DNA of 64,000 nucleotides from Anisakis pegreffii. Taxonomy: Eukaryota; Nematoda; Chromadorea; Rhabditida; Anisakidae. The notes beneath the pieces are model-generated. The model saw only the letters and a list, made by a program, of their open reading frames with translations. It searched no databases and had not been told where the DNA came from. Positions 47,868 to 58,160 of this stretch are shown in pieces. The stretch covers positions 124,001 through 188,000 of the forward strand of contig JAPYMA010000440.1 of assembly GCA_035041965.1 (NCBI GenBank), written 5' to 3'. The position numbers were made by a program, and so were the translations under genes. Within the stretch, counting starts at the first letter, position 1; every line of letters begins with the position of its first letter.

Positions 47868-49102
47868 ATGGTTCGCGTTAAGGCTCGTGACCTTCGTGGC
47901 AAAAAGAAGGAGGATTTAACGAAGCAGCTGGATGAACAGAAAACCGAATTAGCTTCTCTTCAGGTAGTTCCATTCGTTTTCTGTCCTCTTTGTTCTTGTC
48001 GTTGTGTCTACGAAAATACGTTAAGTACTACCGCTAAATTTACATTGACTGTCACTAATGTCAGGTAGTTTATGTATGCACAAGTTGAGATTTTATGTTG
48101 ATAACTCAAATGTTGATAAGTATTATGTGACTACTCATTGTCTTATATGGAATATTGAATGTCACTACAGGTTTACTGGGTTGGTTGAAACAGAAGCGTT
48201 TTATTAGATGCCTTTAGTTATGTTGGCTTAATATTTTGAACGAATTAATCATTGATATCACCTGTTGTGTAACGTTTATTTCTAAGCTGTAGTCGTAACT
48301 GTTCATTGAGTTGCTTGTTATCAATTGCTGATGTTTCAGGTACTTTCTTTTAAAAAAATTTGTGTTATTTTAAAGAGGTTATAAGTTCGCTCAAATCTAA
48401 AAAGCATTTGAACGTCATTGATCAAAGCAAATCTGGCTCCAATGTTTTCACGTATCTTCTTCAAGGTATCTAAAGTAACTGGTGGTGCTGTTTCGAAACT
48501 TTCAAAAATCCGAACAGTCCGCAAGAACATCGCACGAATTTTGACGGTCATCAATCAAACGCAGAAGCAAGAATTGCGTAAATTATATAAGGTTCGATCT
48601 TCAGCTTTTATGGTTTCGTTTCTGTAGTAGGTTGTTAATTTTTTCGTTCTCTCGAAAATCTGTTTCCCTCTCATCAGGTTTCAACCAGTAAGCGATTGGT
48701 CTCGCTTCGAATAATTATTAGTTTCTCGTTTATTTTCTTATTGTTAGGCTGAGATATAGAAAAGATGAGTTTTCTTGAGATTGATGTCAAAAACTTAATG
48801 TTTATGCTGTCCATTTTTCGTACGAACCCGATTTGAATTTTATGCTTTCTTGGCATTAATTTATTTTAGTTATATGGATAATAATTGCATTTTGATGGCA
48901 ACATAAATCTGAGTTTTTGTTGCTCATTATTGGTTATTATCATCTGTTACAGGGCAAGAAATACAAGCCTCTTGATTTGCGTCTAAAGAAGACACGTGCG
49001 ATGCGACGTGCACTGACTCCCCATGAAGCTTCATTGAAATCGGCAAAAAAGCTCGCTAAGGAACGCAAATTCCCGTTGAGGAAATATGCATTGAAGGCAT
49101 GA
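47868..49102 (+). CDS. RPL35: 60S ribosomal protein L35 (uL29)
   Basis: Component of the large ribosomal subunit near the nascent-peptide exit tunnel, where uL29 helps dock factors that act on new chains. Three exons (47868-47963, 48466-48591, 48953-49102) give 123 residues, the same length as human. The sequence matches along its whole length: [60 protein letters not shown] and the end [12 protein letters not shown]. Both introns are phase 0. The first acceptor ends TTCAAG rather than TTTCAG. A TTAGCAG just before GGTGAGTTATCG and the ATG could be a spliced-leader acceptor. An AATAAA lies at 49,365-49,370. A MITE copy lies immediately upstream. Confidence 0.97.
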
Positions 49103-50440
49103 TTTGATGGTGATGATGATGATGTTATTTGTTTTGTGAATTGTTATTGTTAATATTATAATCACTATGAAATATTAATTTGTTGTTAATTTTTCGCAAT
49201 CGAAACACGTTTAAAGCATCGTTCATTTGTTTTAAGCTTATTGTTAATAAGAAGACTTCAAAATTAACAGTTGCTTGGTGAGTGTAGTCAGTTTAGGCAA
49301 ATACATATCTGTCTCAAGGTTTTAGTTAAAAGTCAAGACGATTCTGATCAATTGCCTGCTCATAAATAAAGGGATCTTGGAGAAGAAAGTAACTGATTCA
49401 GATGATTTTTACTTGTTATTTAAGTCAAAGAAGAGGTAGGGAGATATTAAATGATGCAGCTGCGACAGATCTAGGACTACGGAAAAAAATCGATCACTGA
49501 TTAGGAATTTGTGATATGGAACGTTGGGAAGTGAAATGAATGGATCAATAAGGTGGTCTCGAGAAGTTAGGCATCTGGAAGTAGTGGTCGGGCCCATTCG
49601 GCAGATATCACCTTTCACTCGGGTGGCTGAGACATTTAAGACTGAAATGCTGTTGGTAGTGTTTTGCGCCGTTCATACGGATCGGGAATTATGCAGATGA
49701 TCGCATGACCGAGTCGGGGAAAACTCACTGAAGTGCTTTTGGGTCATATTCGTAAAATGATATTTAAGATCGTGTAAATGATGATGATTGTGTTCTAGTG
49801 ATCTATACGATTAAACTGGAAGAATTGAGTGTGTGTTGTTAGTGGGCTTGAAACTGACTGTTTCTGACGATAGGATGAATTGCGAGAATGCAGCTGGATT
49901 AACGGATATTTACCATTTTATTTATTCATTCACTCGGTATGAATCACCCTAATATTCTGGAATGTTGAGAATTTATGGCTGGTTAGATTCTGAAGGGTGA
50001 TTTCAACAATAATTACATGGTAATATGTCACATCAGAAAATTAATGTAATAGGCGAAACAACTTGGAAATTCGTTATTTTGAGTCATTTATTAATCGTAA
50101 GGCAATACGGTGCTGAGAGAATATAATCTATTCTCGATATTACTGATTCAGAAACCGAAAACAATTAATTCAAGATATGTTGTATTCAGTCATACAATAC
50201 TCTTTTCACAACAGTTATTAAAGGCAACGTTATTGATAATGTTAGCACAGGCCGTAACCATGGACAGTCATTCCCTCCGAAAGAGCTCTTCCAAATTTGC
50301 ATTAAATTCGAAGCTGTTGATCAAAAAATATAGTCTCAGCGATGCAAATACCTCCTCTTCAAGCAAAAATGTTTAATTAGTGTTCAAAAGCCAAAGTCTG
50401 ATGGCTAGTGGTCTGTGCTAGAGTGATGCGGTATTGTGTG
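49103..50440. other. intergenic, convergent genes on either side
   Basis: Holds the 3' flank of RPL35. A segment at about 50,200-50,380 is open on both strands (plus frame ends DANTSSSSKNV; minus frame VFASLRLYFLINSF). It could not be assigned. Confidence 0.35.
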
Positions 50441-50450
50441 TTGTATTCTC

Positions 50451-52238
50451 TTATGGACAGTGCCAGAAGGGGATTGGATAGCAGTATGTGTATTCAATGA
50501 AACCACGACGCGGTGTTCTCGTTACACGATCTATAACACACGTGGACAACTTCGGATCGCAGTGACATCCTTCTTTTCTGCAACAAGTGATTTAGTGTTC
50601 ATGAGCAATACAATTTCTCTGGATTAACTTGTTACTCGCTTCTATCTCAATCCGAGATTCCCAAGCCATCATTCATATCCTTGGTGCGCCTTTGATCACG
50701 AACAGAACTTAACGTTATGAGGCTCATAACTGGATAATACAGCTAGAATAAATAATCTCCTTCACGTTGCCCTCTTTGAATACCCAGCTTGAGTTCCTCC
50801 CCGGGAGAAAATTTCTGATCCTTGGGAACCTGTGTACTAGTCTTTATATGATTAGTTTTTGGCTACTGATTAATTCTGCCTGCCTTATATTGTTACGCAT
50901 TCAGATTGTTTTAGCAGAGTCAGTTCAAATTGCATGTTGGCTTATTTTATATTGTTACGCTTCTTATTTCAGGATTCATTCTTTCCGAACTGACATGAAT
51001 ATACAAATGAGATTTGAAAAGAATTAGATTCCTGTAAAGCTAACGTCCATGCTTGATTCGGTGCTAAACGGCACCACTGTGGTGGTTCCCTCATATGGTA
51101 ACAATCCGCATGTGTATTACATCTTTGTGGTCGAAATCTGAAACCAGTTATCAGTTACAATTGTAAGCCGTGAATTCGTGAAGTTGCTGATACTCGTACG
51201 CATCTTATTTATTCTTAATGATAAATAGTTCGTGCTGATGGGACAAATTCTAATACATTTGAATCATGCACTTTTTTGTGATCACTCAATACAATCTTTG
51301 ATCCATCACAGAAGACGACTGAAGAGCAGTAAAATGAAAGTAAAGCTTGACTGAAATGGTGGCCAGAAATACTGAGAAACGCTCTCAACAGTTCAGTATG
51401 CAACAAATTCCTTTTTTTTCTGCTTCTAGTTTTGGTGGCATACGAAATAAAACGATTTTTGTTGCATGGATAAGCTTAAGTCATTCTCGGAGAATCATCC
51501 TACAAAACCACTCTCAGTATACCGAATCAAATCATTGTATCAAGTTGACCCTTCAGTTGCGATAACATGAGACTGACTCGGTGTATCGCTGTTTCTCTTA
51601 CCATAATACTCAATGTCAGAACAATTCAAATTGCAAATTTCGATCGAAGACAATTTCATTCAAAATGTAAACACCGCTATTGATTCAATTAATGTTATTA
51701 CGAACTGCTGAATAGCCGGTGTTGGCACGAACGATGCTCCGTAACAGTCCGCTGCCGGGTCCGGACTCGGCATACATCCCATTTGATCCTGAAGTAGATT
51801 CATTAAAGTTTTGCGGAACAGCTGCATTATTCTCAATATCATAGTCAATTAGAGCAACTGATGGGTCTTATTCCTTTCAAAAAATGTTACATTCGCCATT
51901 CATTCGGATTTGGTATGCTACTTCTGATTGACTCTCCTAAAAATTTGTTATGATCAACTGTACTTTTAATCTTAAGCTGCAATCAAACTCGCCAGTTCAT
52001 AATAAGTTAGCAAAATGCAACAGATATATATTATAGAACTGATGAGTTCAAGTCGTATGAAACTAGCGATTGCACGAATCCATCAAATGGATGTCTTAGC
52101 GGATACGATAAAACGGCTGGCAAGCAACTATAAAGTAGCAAAGCAGATCCAACATAGAATGGGTAATCATCTTACAGGCGTTATTTGCGCACTGGTGATG
52201 GTTATGAAGATGAGGAGTGATGAGAACATGAACAGCAT
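50451..52238 (-). CDS. secreted eight-cysteine protein, nematode-type
   Basis: Six short exons, phase-consistent, give 180 residues: 52176-52238, 51891-51936, 51702-51857, 51293-51350, 51045-51137, 50451-50577. The first encodes a signal peptide (MLFMFSSLLIFITITSA, cut likely before QITP). The middle is Asn/Gly/Ser-rich (ENNAAVPQNFNESTSGSNGM, ESGPGSG). The C-terminal domain has eight cysteines: RCNTHADC, QWCRLAPNQAWT, GCHCDPKLSTC, EYTYCYPIPFWHCP, then stop. Four of five junctions split a codon, and all four restore it. The W-x-K-x-GCxCD centre with a final W-x-C resembles small secreted proteins I associate with nematodes, but I cannot name the family. A TTTTCAG acceptor lies four bases before the ATG, suggesting trans-splicing of a spliced leader. 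Function unknown. Confidence 0.68.
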
Positions 52239-52242
52239 TTGG

Positions 52243-54200
52243 CTGAAAATAGATTCATTACAGATTACATTGGCGATATTCACATCTTACGCTAGATATT
52301 CAGTTGTTTCCTTATAGCTCGACTGAATCGACGACCCATCTCCTGATGAAAAATTTCTTAATCTTTGAAGATCTAAATGTATTCTCTGGCTTTCAACTCA
52401 TCAGTTTCTAGACACTCCTATAGCCAAGATCAGTGCACAATTTGCTTGTATTGGTGACGCTTTCATGATCAACTAAGGAAGCTTAAACTGATTCAACGAA
52501 TTTAAGAATACACAATCGAAGAAATTGAAACGGCTGTGTAATCGCAGTGACAATCAAACAGTTTCCGATTGTTCCTCGCTTAAATAGGCTTCGGTTGAAG
52601 ATTTCGACACATTTGCCGTCGGAATACAAAAAGAACGTGAGAAAACGTCATCCCAGACGTTCTAATTCTATTGTCGTTCGACTGATGATGACAAATCACA
52701 GTTAAAAAGTGCTTCGAACAGTTTATTGTTCAATAACAATGATAAAATATCACTTTTGTCATGATTCTGCTTATTCAGTCAAATGTTTTCTTTAAATCCA
52801 TAAAGTGAATGATTTGAATAACAATTCGACCACTTTAACGAGCAATAAATATGTGCAAATCATAAATTGAAATTGAATGTGTGCACAAAATTATATCATT
52901 AAGTCACATCATATGTTGACATTCATCAAAAATGATGCATTGTAAACACTGTTCAAGGGATGACCATTCAAAATGAAAATGGTACTAAAAAGTAAGGAAT
53001 TTTGGACGGAAATGATATAAAATTGCGTTTACGGAAATGATGTAAAATTACCAAACAACAGCCAACACGTAAAATTACCGAACAACAACCAACTCCTACG
53101 CATAATCTCATCGAATTGTCTCATTTTTGCCAATATGCCTTCTTCTTCTTGATCATTATATTAAAATCCCGAGATGAAGTTCAAACTGGAAAAATGAAGA
53201 TAAAAAATTCCAGACGCAGTTTTAATATTTTGTGAAACGCAAAAAGCATCAACGGTTGCACTTCAGAGGGACTGTTTGTTGCTAGGTTATGTGCGGAGAA
53301 CGTATATATGAATAAGCTTTTTGAATAACGATTTGTTCAGATTCACGTTGCTGTTCAAACAAAGTATTCATCATGAAAACACCATTGTTGAACAAATTCT
53401 CATTCAAAACGAAAACATTCAAGCGACAGCTGCAAATTTTAGCAGACTTTTTGTAGTCCGAGTGATTCTGATTGTCGTATGATTTGATAGATGAAAGTTT
53501 GTTTTTGAACGCATGTGCATACGATGAGATAAATAAATACAAATGAATCTTTGGGAGTAAAACAAAGCTTATTAGCCAGGTCAATCGCAAAGTGCAAAAA
53601 TTATTAGGCTGATACTTTTTGGAGTGATTTGATCGAAGAATGATTCCGTAAGAATGTCCTCATTTCACAGTCATTTTTCCTTCACATTCAGATCGAGTTT
53701 TTACCAGGATAAGGGTATGAGCTCGTAAATTCTAACTATTTTAATATCTCCAGTCGTCATGCAACCCAAGATTCTCGCTCGCGTCGAATGAAATGTTAGA
53801 TGTTCAATGATATTTGATTATTTTTTTTGCAATTTCATTCAAAATGCACTGTTTGATTGTTGAATACTGCTAGTTTCGTTGTTCAAAGAGTGAGCTTTGT
53901 TAGCAAACAACAAACTTCATTCAAAAAGCAAATAATCAGAGAGGTACAAAAATCAACGAATTTCACAGACCATCGAATGAAAAACGAAAATATTCCAATA
54001 TTTTGAAATATCAAACATTCTTTCATCTCTCGATTCATCGATACTTCTTGTCAATTAATGACTGGTTCACTTAACGATATCAGCAGCAAATATAAAGGAT
54101 CGACCTCAAAGGTTCTGCAAAAACGGAGGATGAAACTTTACAGCTGTCATGCTAATAAAACAACGATGATGCTAATGCCTGCAGTAGAGAATTTGCTTGA
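52243..54200. other. stretch without supported gene
   Basis: A minus-strand 103-codon frame (53,282-53,590) has a hydrophobic beginning (WLISFVLLPKIHLYLFISSY) but starts without an ATG and has no partner exons. Nothing else was recognised. Confidence 0.35.
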
Positions 54201-54203
54201 AGG

Positions 54204-54548
54204 TTACTTATTGCATTGGTCTGCATCACATAAAATGCATAATAAAACACATGTATATCTTGAAGCGATCTCTAGATGGCGATGATCTTCTTCTTTTTGC
54301 CAACGTTCATCAGAATACACAACCACCAAATCACCTGCTGAATCAAAATTATCGATAATCAGCGCGTCATCCGCCCTACTGTTGTTCCCTTGTTCATCCA
54401 ATTTCATAATCTTTGGCATTCGCTGCCGCATGAAGTGGTTGAGCCTTTCACACTCCATAGCACATCGCTTTCCGGATAGTGTTTGATTTGAAAGTTGCAG
54501 CGTTATTTTTTCGATATTAATCGTGCCGAGTTGATCAAGATTTGTTGG
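54204..54548 (-). CDS. 3' part of an unrecognised gene
   Basis: After a CAATCTAG acceptor at 54,549, a phase-0 frame reads TNLDQLGTINIEKITLQLSN, LSGKRCAMECERLNHFMRQR, then ADDALIIDNFDSAGDLVVVY, and runs to a stop at 54,204. It is clearly protein-like, with codon use like the assigned genes. It may read straight through or skip a small internal intron (donor near 54,334 or 54,226). Upstream, a frame containing SYFHESGECAKFEGVKKVSR lies around 54,640-54,730 and ends at a GTAAAC donor, but phase or start could not be settled. Family not recognised. Confidence 0.45.
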   Translation of the reverse strand, partial: PTNLDQLGTINIEKITLQLSNQTLSGKRCAMECERLNHFMRQRMPKIMKLDEQGNNSRADDALIIDNFDSAGDLVVVYSDERWQKEEDHRHLEIASRYTCVLLCILCDADQCNK

Positions 54549-55455
54549 CTAGATTGAGAGAAGCATTTCCAAATAAACTATATCTTCAATTTTGGCCAGA
54601 GGCGAGATTGCTTCGTGTTCGATTTAAAAAGAAACTTGAGTTTACCCAGAGGCGGGACACTTTCTTCACGCCTTCAAATTTTGCACATTCTCCGCTTTCA
54701 TGAAAGTATGAATATTGTCGAACGAAAGTGAATTAATTCCATAGGATTAGCCAAATTTCTAACGAAAGATCATGTAGCAGAATGAAATTATTTTATGAAC
54801 AAATTCGACACCTTTTATCGATGTATCAATTCGATATATCGTCTATCGATCATCAATCAATTTCTATTGAAATTTTTTGAATCACTGTTTTCGGAATATC
54901 CGTGCAATAAACTCTGAGTACTTTTATGAAACTTTTTCAGCTCTCCATCCGAACAAAATCTTACTGTTATCAGAAAATGTAAGAAAAACAGCAAAATATT
55001 GCCTCACGATCAGATATTTCATCTGAATGATCTATCCACTATTCAAAAGAACGTGTACAATCGAAAGAATATTTACATTCATCAAAGAAATATGTCAATT
55101 GAGTAAGCCTCATAATAAGCATCAAAAGCTTAATTTTGTAGGATATAATATTGGTTGGGAAACTCTTGCATAGATACGTTCCGACAAGTTGTATGCTTGC
55201 AGTTAGATTTGCTCTCGAGGTTCATGATAAAAGCTGGCTTGTGGTAATGAAATAGAGGAGATTCTGTACAACATGAAAACGTAGAATAAACCGGGCACGT
55301 TTGAAGCTAGGCATCTCAGAGTCGCATCCCTATAAGTTTTTTGAAATGGTTCGTCACATTCGAGCAATCTATGCACCTAGAACTGGATAAGTGCTGACTA
55401 TTGTGAACCATCACAACTGTGAATGTTGATGAAAGTTGCTGAATAGTACATTTTG

Positions 55456-55720
55456 AGTAGAGTTGGGTCGGTGGCCACGGAACCGCAAGGACCTCCCAAA
55501 ATTCGGTCGGTAATTACTCGCCGAAAATCGAGGACTCCTGAAACTCAGGAGCCTCCGATTATCGGTGGTCCTCGACTGCAATCTGAAAAGGCTGGTTCGG
55601 TCGGCAGCCTCGGCGAGCTGAACTTCGGTTATCACCGATCGGCAACCGACCGATACCAAAAATTTCGTTTAGGTGGCCACCGATTTTCGGTGGCCCTTGA
55701 CAGGGCATTTGTTCAGGTGG
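55456..55720. mobile_element. GC-rich foldback repeat
   Basis: A block much richer in G+C than the flanks, dense in TCGGT/ACCGA motifs. A hairpin at about 55,518-55,567 pairs CCGAAAATCGAGGACTCCTG with CAGGAGCCTCCGATTATCGG. Outer copies of TCGGTGGCCAC are inverted relative to each other. The 100-codon frame across it is probably a by-product. Similar ACCGA-rich tracts lie at about 18,010-18,100 and 62,925-63,045. Confidence 0.5.
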
Positions 55721-58150
55721 TAACCGTTCACAACACTAATGTTGAGCGTGAATAAGAGAGCATTGAATAAAATGAAATTTATTGGACTTGGTTGTTATTG
55801 GTATTTAAACTGAAGAAATTATTATCAACAGCATCATTTGGTGACGAATTAACGAATAATTTGGCCAGAGGAATTGGCGAATAAACTCGTATTGAATCTT
55901 TGTATTCAGCAATTGAATAAAGCGATAATGAATGTATCAACAGTGCTATCCAATTCACGAATGTTATCACGATGAAATTGCTTTGTTGACACCCTTAAAC
56001 GTGATCATTCAATTCAAATACGACTGCAGGAAGAACTGTTCAGATTTGCTCGATTTCAACAGCCACGTATAATCTGCTCATGAGGAATTACACCAGTTTC
56101 TCCAATGAAGAATACTTTATCGGCTTTGCATCAACCCAATTTATCCTGTGCAAAATGAATGGTGGTGCATCATAATTTCAAAGCAGTACAGCGTTCAAAC
56201 GACTCTCCTGATCAAATGAAGCTGGTGCGTATCAATAATGCGTGACTGAAACAAGCACTCGCTGACCGATAGTTTTGAACTTCCATGCGTCAGCATCACC
56301 GGCCGTAAAATATTTATACCTCGACCATTTAACACATTCCATTCGTCCTGCACCCAGCATTGTTGTTCCAGCGATTGCGCACATTCCACTACTTACCCAA
56401 TTGATTATCTGAATCAAAATGCAAAAATTTGCTGAGATTCGCATTCGGATAACGTTCAGGACTATTATATAAAACAAGAAGAATGATGAATCGGAAATGG
56501 AGAGAGTGCTGACGAAACTTACTTACAATTAGTGTTAAATGTTAAATGAAAACTATCAACGAGTACTTGCGTATGAATCGCAACTATTCTTGACGAAGGT
56601 ATAATTCAAGTGTAAGATGACAGGAAATGTGCTAAAATGAATTCAACACATCAGTATCGACTAACGATTGCAAAAATTTGAATTTTGAAAAATTTCTTCG
56701 ATCCTTTGATAATTGAAGCAGTAATGAGTGCAGCACCAGTGATGGTGATTATAATAACGATGAAATGCAAAAGAGCCAATCGCTTATAGCTATTAAAGTC
56801 GTTGATTAACCAGAATGATGCGAATATTATATTCCATACAACAGCAATCAATACGGATAAACCGTTGAAAATAATTAACATTATCTGTAAATTTTCAAGA
56901 ATCCTTCTGTCCATAAAGCAGATCTTTTCATATTTACACGGCTTTCTGATATTGGGGATTGCAATTTTAGGAAACTCAATCGTATGGTAGAAAATCAGCC
57001 CATTCAAAGTTTACATTCCTTTTCTCTTCAGCAGAAATCTGTCATCAATTTTTGACGATACATCAGGATGAACGCACGATGTCATCAAATAACGTTCATT
57101 TTATGAATTAAACTGATGAAGGTTACTGTGACAATTTATTGTTATCATCAGTAATTGACTCTAGCAATCAGTGAATAATACAATATCGATGCTCTACGCA
57201 CAGTGTTCGTTTCTATAACTACGGTAATCAATCATCTTTACTCAACTCCTTCAAAATTGAGAAGTGAATAAGAAAACTGTTCAAAAGAGAAGATGGACTA
57301 TACTTGCTCTCAGTCTGTTCATTTTCAACACAATCGTTAATAATCAACTATTGAAACCAGATCGAGAAGATGAATCTACCAAACAGTTATTGTGTTCAAT
57401 CAGCAACAACATTCATTGTTTCTGATGTAAAGCAATAGAACGAAATTGAATTACCAATGCAGTACGTGCCGAATAATCGGGTAATTCAGCTGGTGCATAC
57501 AAGCTATCGCTCAAAATACTGGTATCACTCATACCAGAAGAAGATTCGTTGTTTGATCAACTCGAATGCTCAAGAAATTTTTGATAGTGATGTTGCTAGA
57601 AATATTAAAGAAGCTCACTGACAGAGAATGAAGCTGGTCATCTTTTAAGAGATGATCAACGTTTATACATTGGAAATTAGAGTGGATTATTGAATGTCAC
57701 AATAAATATCATTGTTTTGTGAGTCTTATGAAAAGTTATAATTTTCTTCAAGATCCACAAAGCCATACGTTGTGTTAATAGATAAGTTCATCCGTCTTAT
57801 TCCGCTCAAACATCATCAGCAAACAGAGAAGCATTTCAAAATATACTTTAAACGACCAATGAATTTACGAGAGAATGATTCGAAGTTAATGTGAGCAATG
57901 AAGTTGAAAATAAGTTCAAACCGTTTAAAACAGAACCGCATATGACAAATGATGAGGAGAACCATCACTATTGATAAATGATTATTAATAATAAGTCGTG
58001 ATAAATTATTAATAAATGATTAAAAAAATAACATCGTCTTCATTCAAATGCACTTCATCGCCAATAATTTCGAATTATTCAATCTGCATTGAATATTCAA
58101 ATCTGATCATTTGAATCAATATACAAAAATTCAAATTCAGATGAAGTCAA
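55720..58150. other. region with candidate membrane and orphan exons
   Basis: A minus-strand frame (56,651-57,007) contains two hydrophobic segments (IMLIIFNGLSVLIAVVWNII and LLHFIVIIITITGAALITAS) separated by a short polar loop, as in part of a multi-pass membrane protein. Its donor may be GTTAGT near 56,672. Around 56,100-56,480 several minus-strand frames with good splice signals overlap (for example GRGINILRPVMLTHGSSKLS), but no consistent model emerged. Confidence 0.3.
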
Positions 58151-58160
58151 ATTTGATCGA

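Noticed and set aside
50436..50627. Plus-strand frame opposite the last exon of the cysteine-rich gene
   Set aside because: The minus-strand reading has a full cysteine framework, matching splice phases and a stop, so the plus frame is taken as its shadow.
53282..53590. 103-codon minus-strand frame with hydrophobic start
   Set aside because: No ATG at its beginning, no acceptor nearby and no partner exon; left as a possible chance frame.
55453..55755. 100-codon plus-strand frame in the GC-rich block
   Set aside because: Explained by a foldback repeat; both strands are open because of the repeat's composition.
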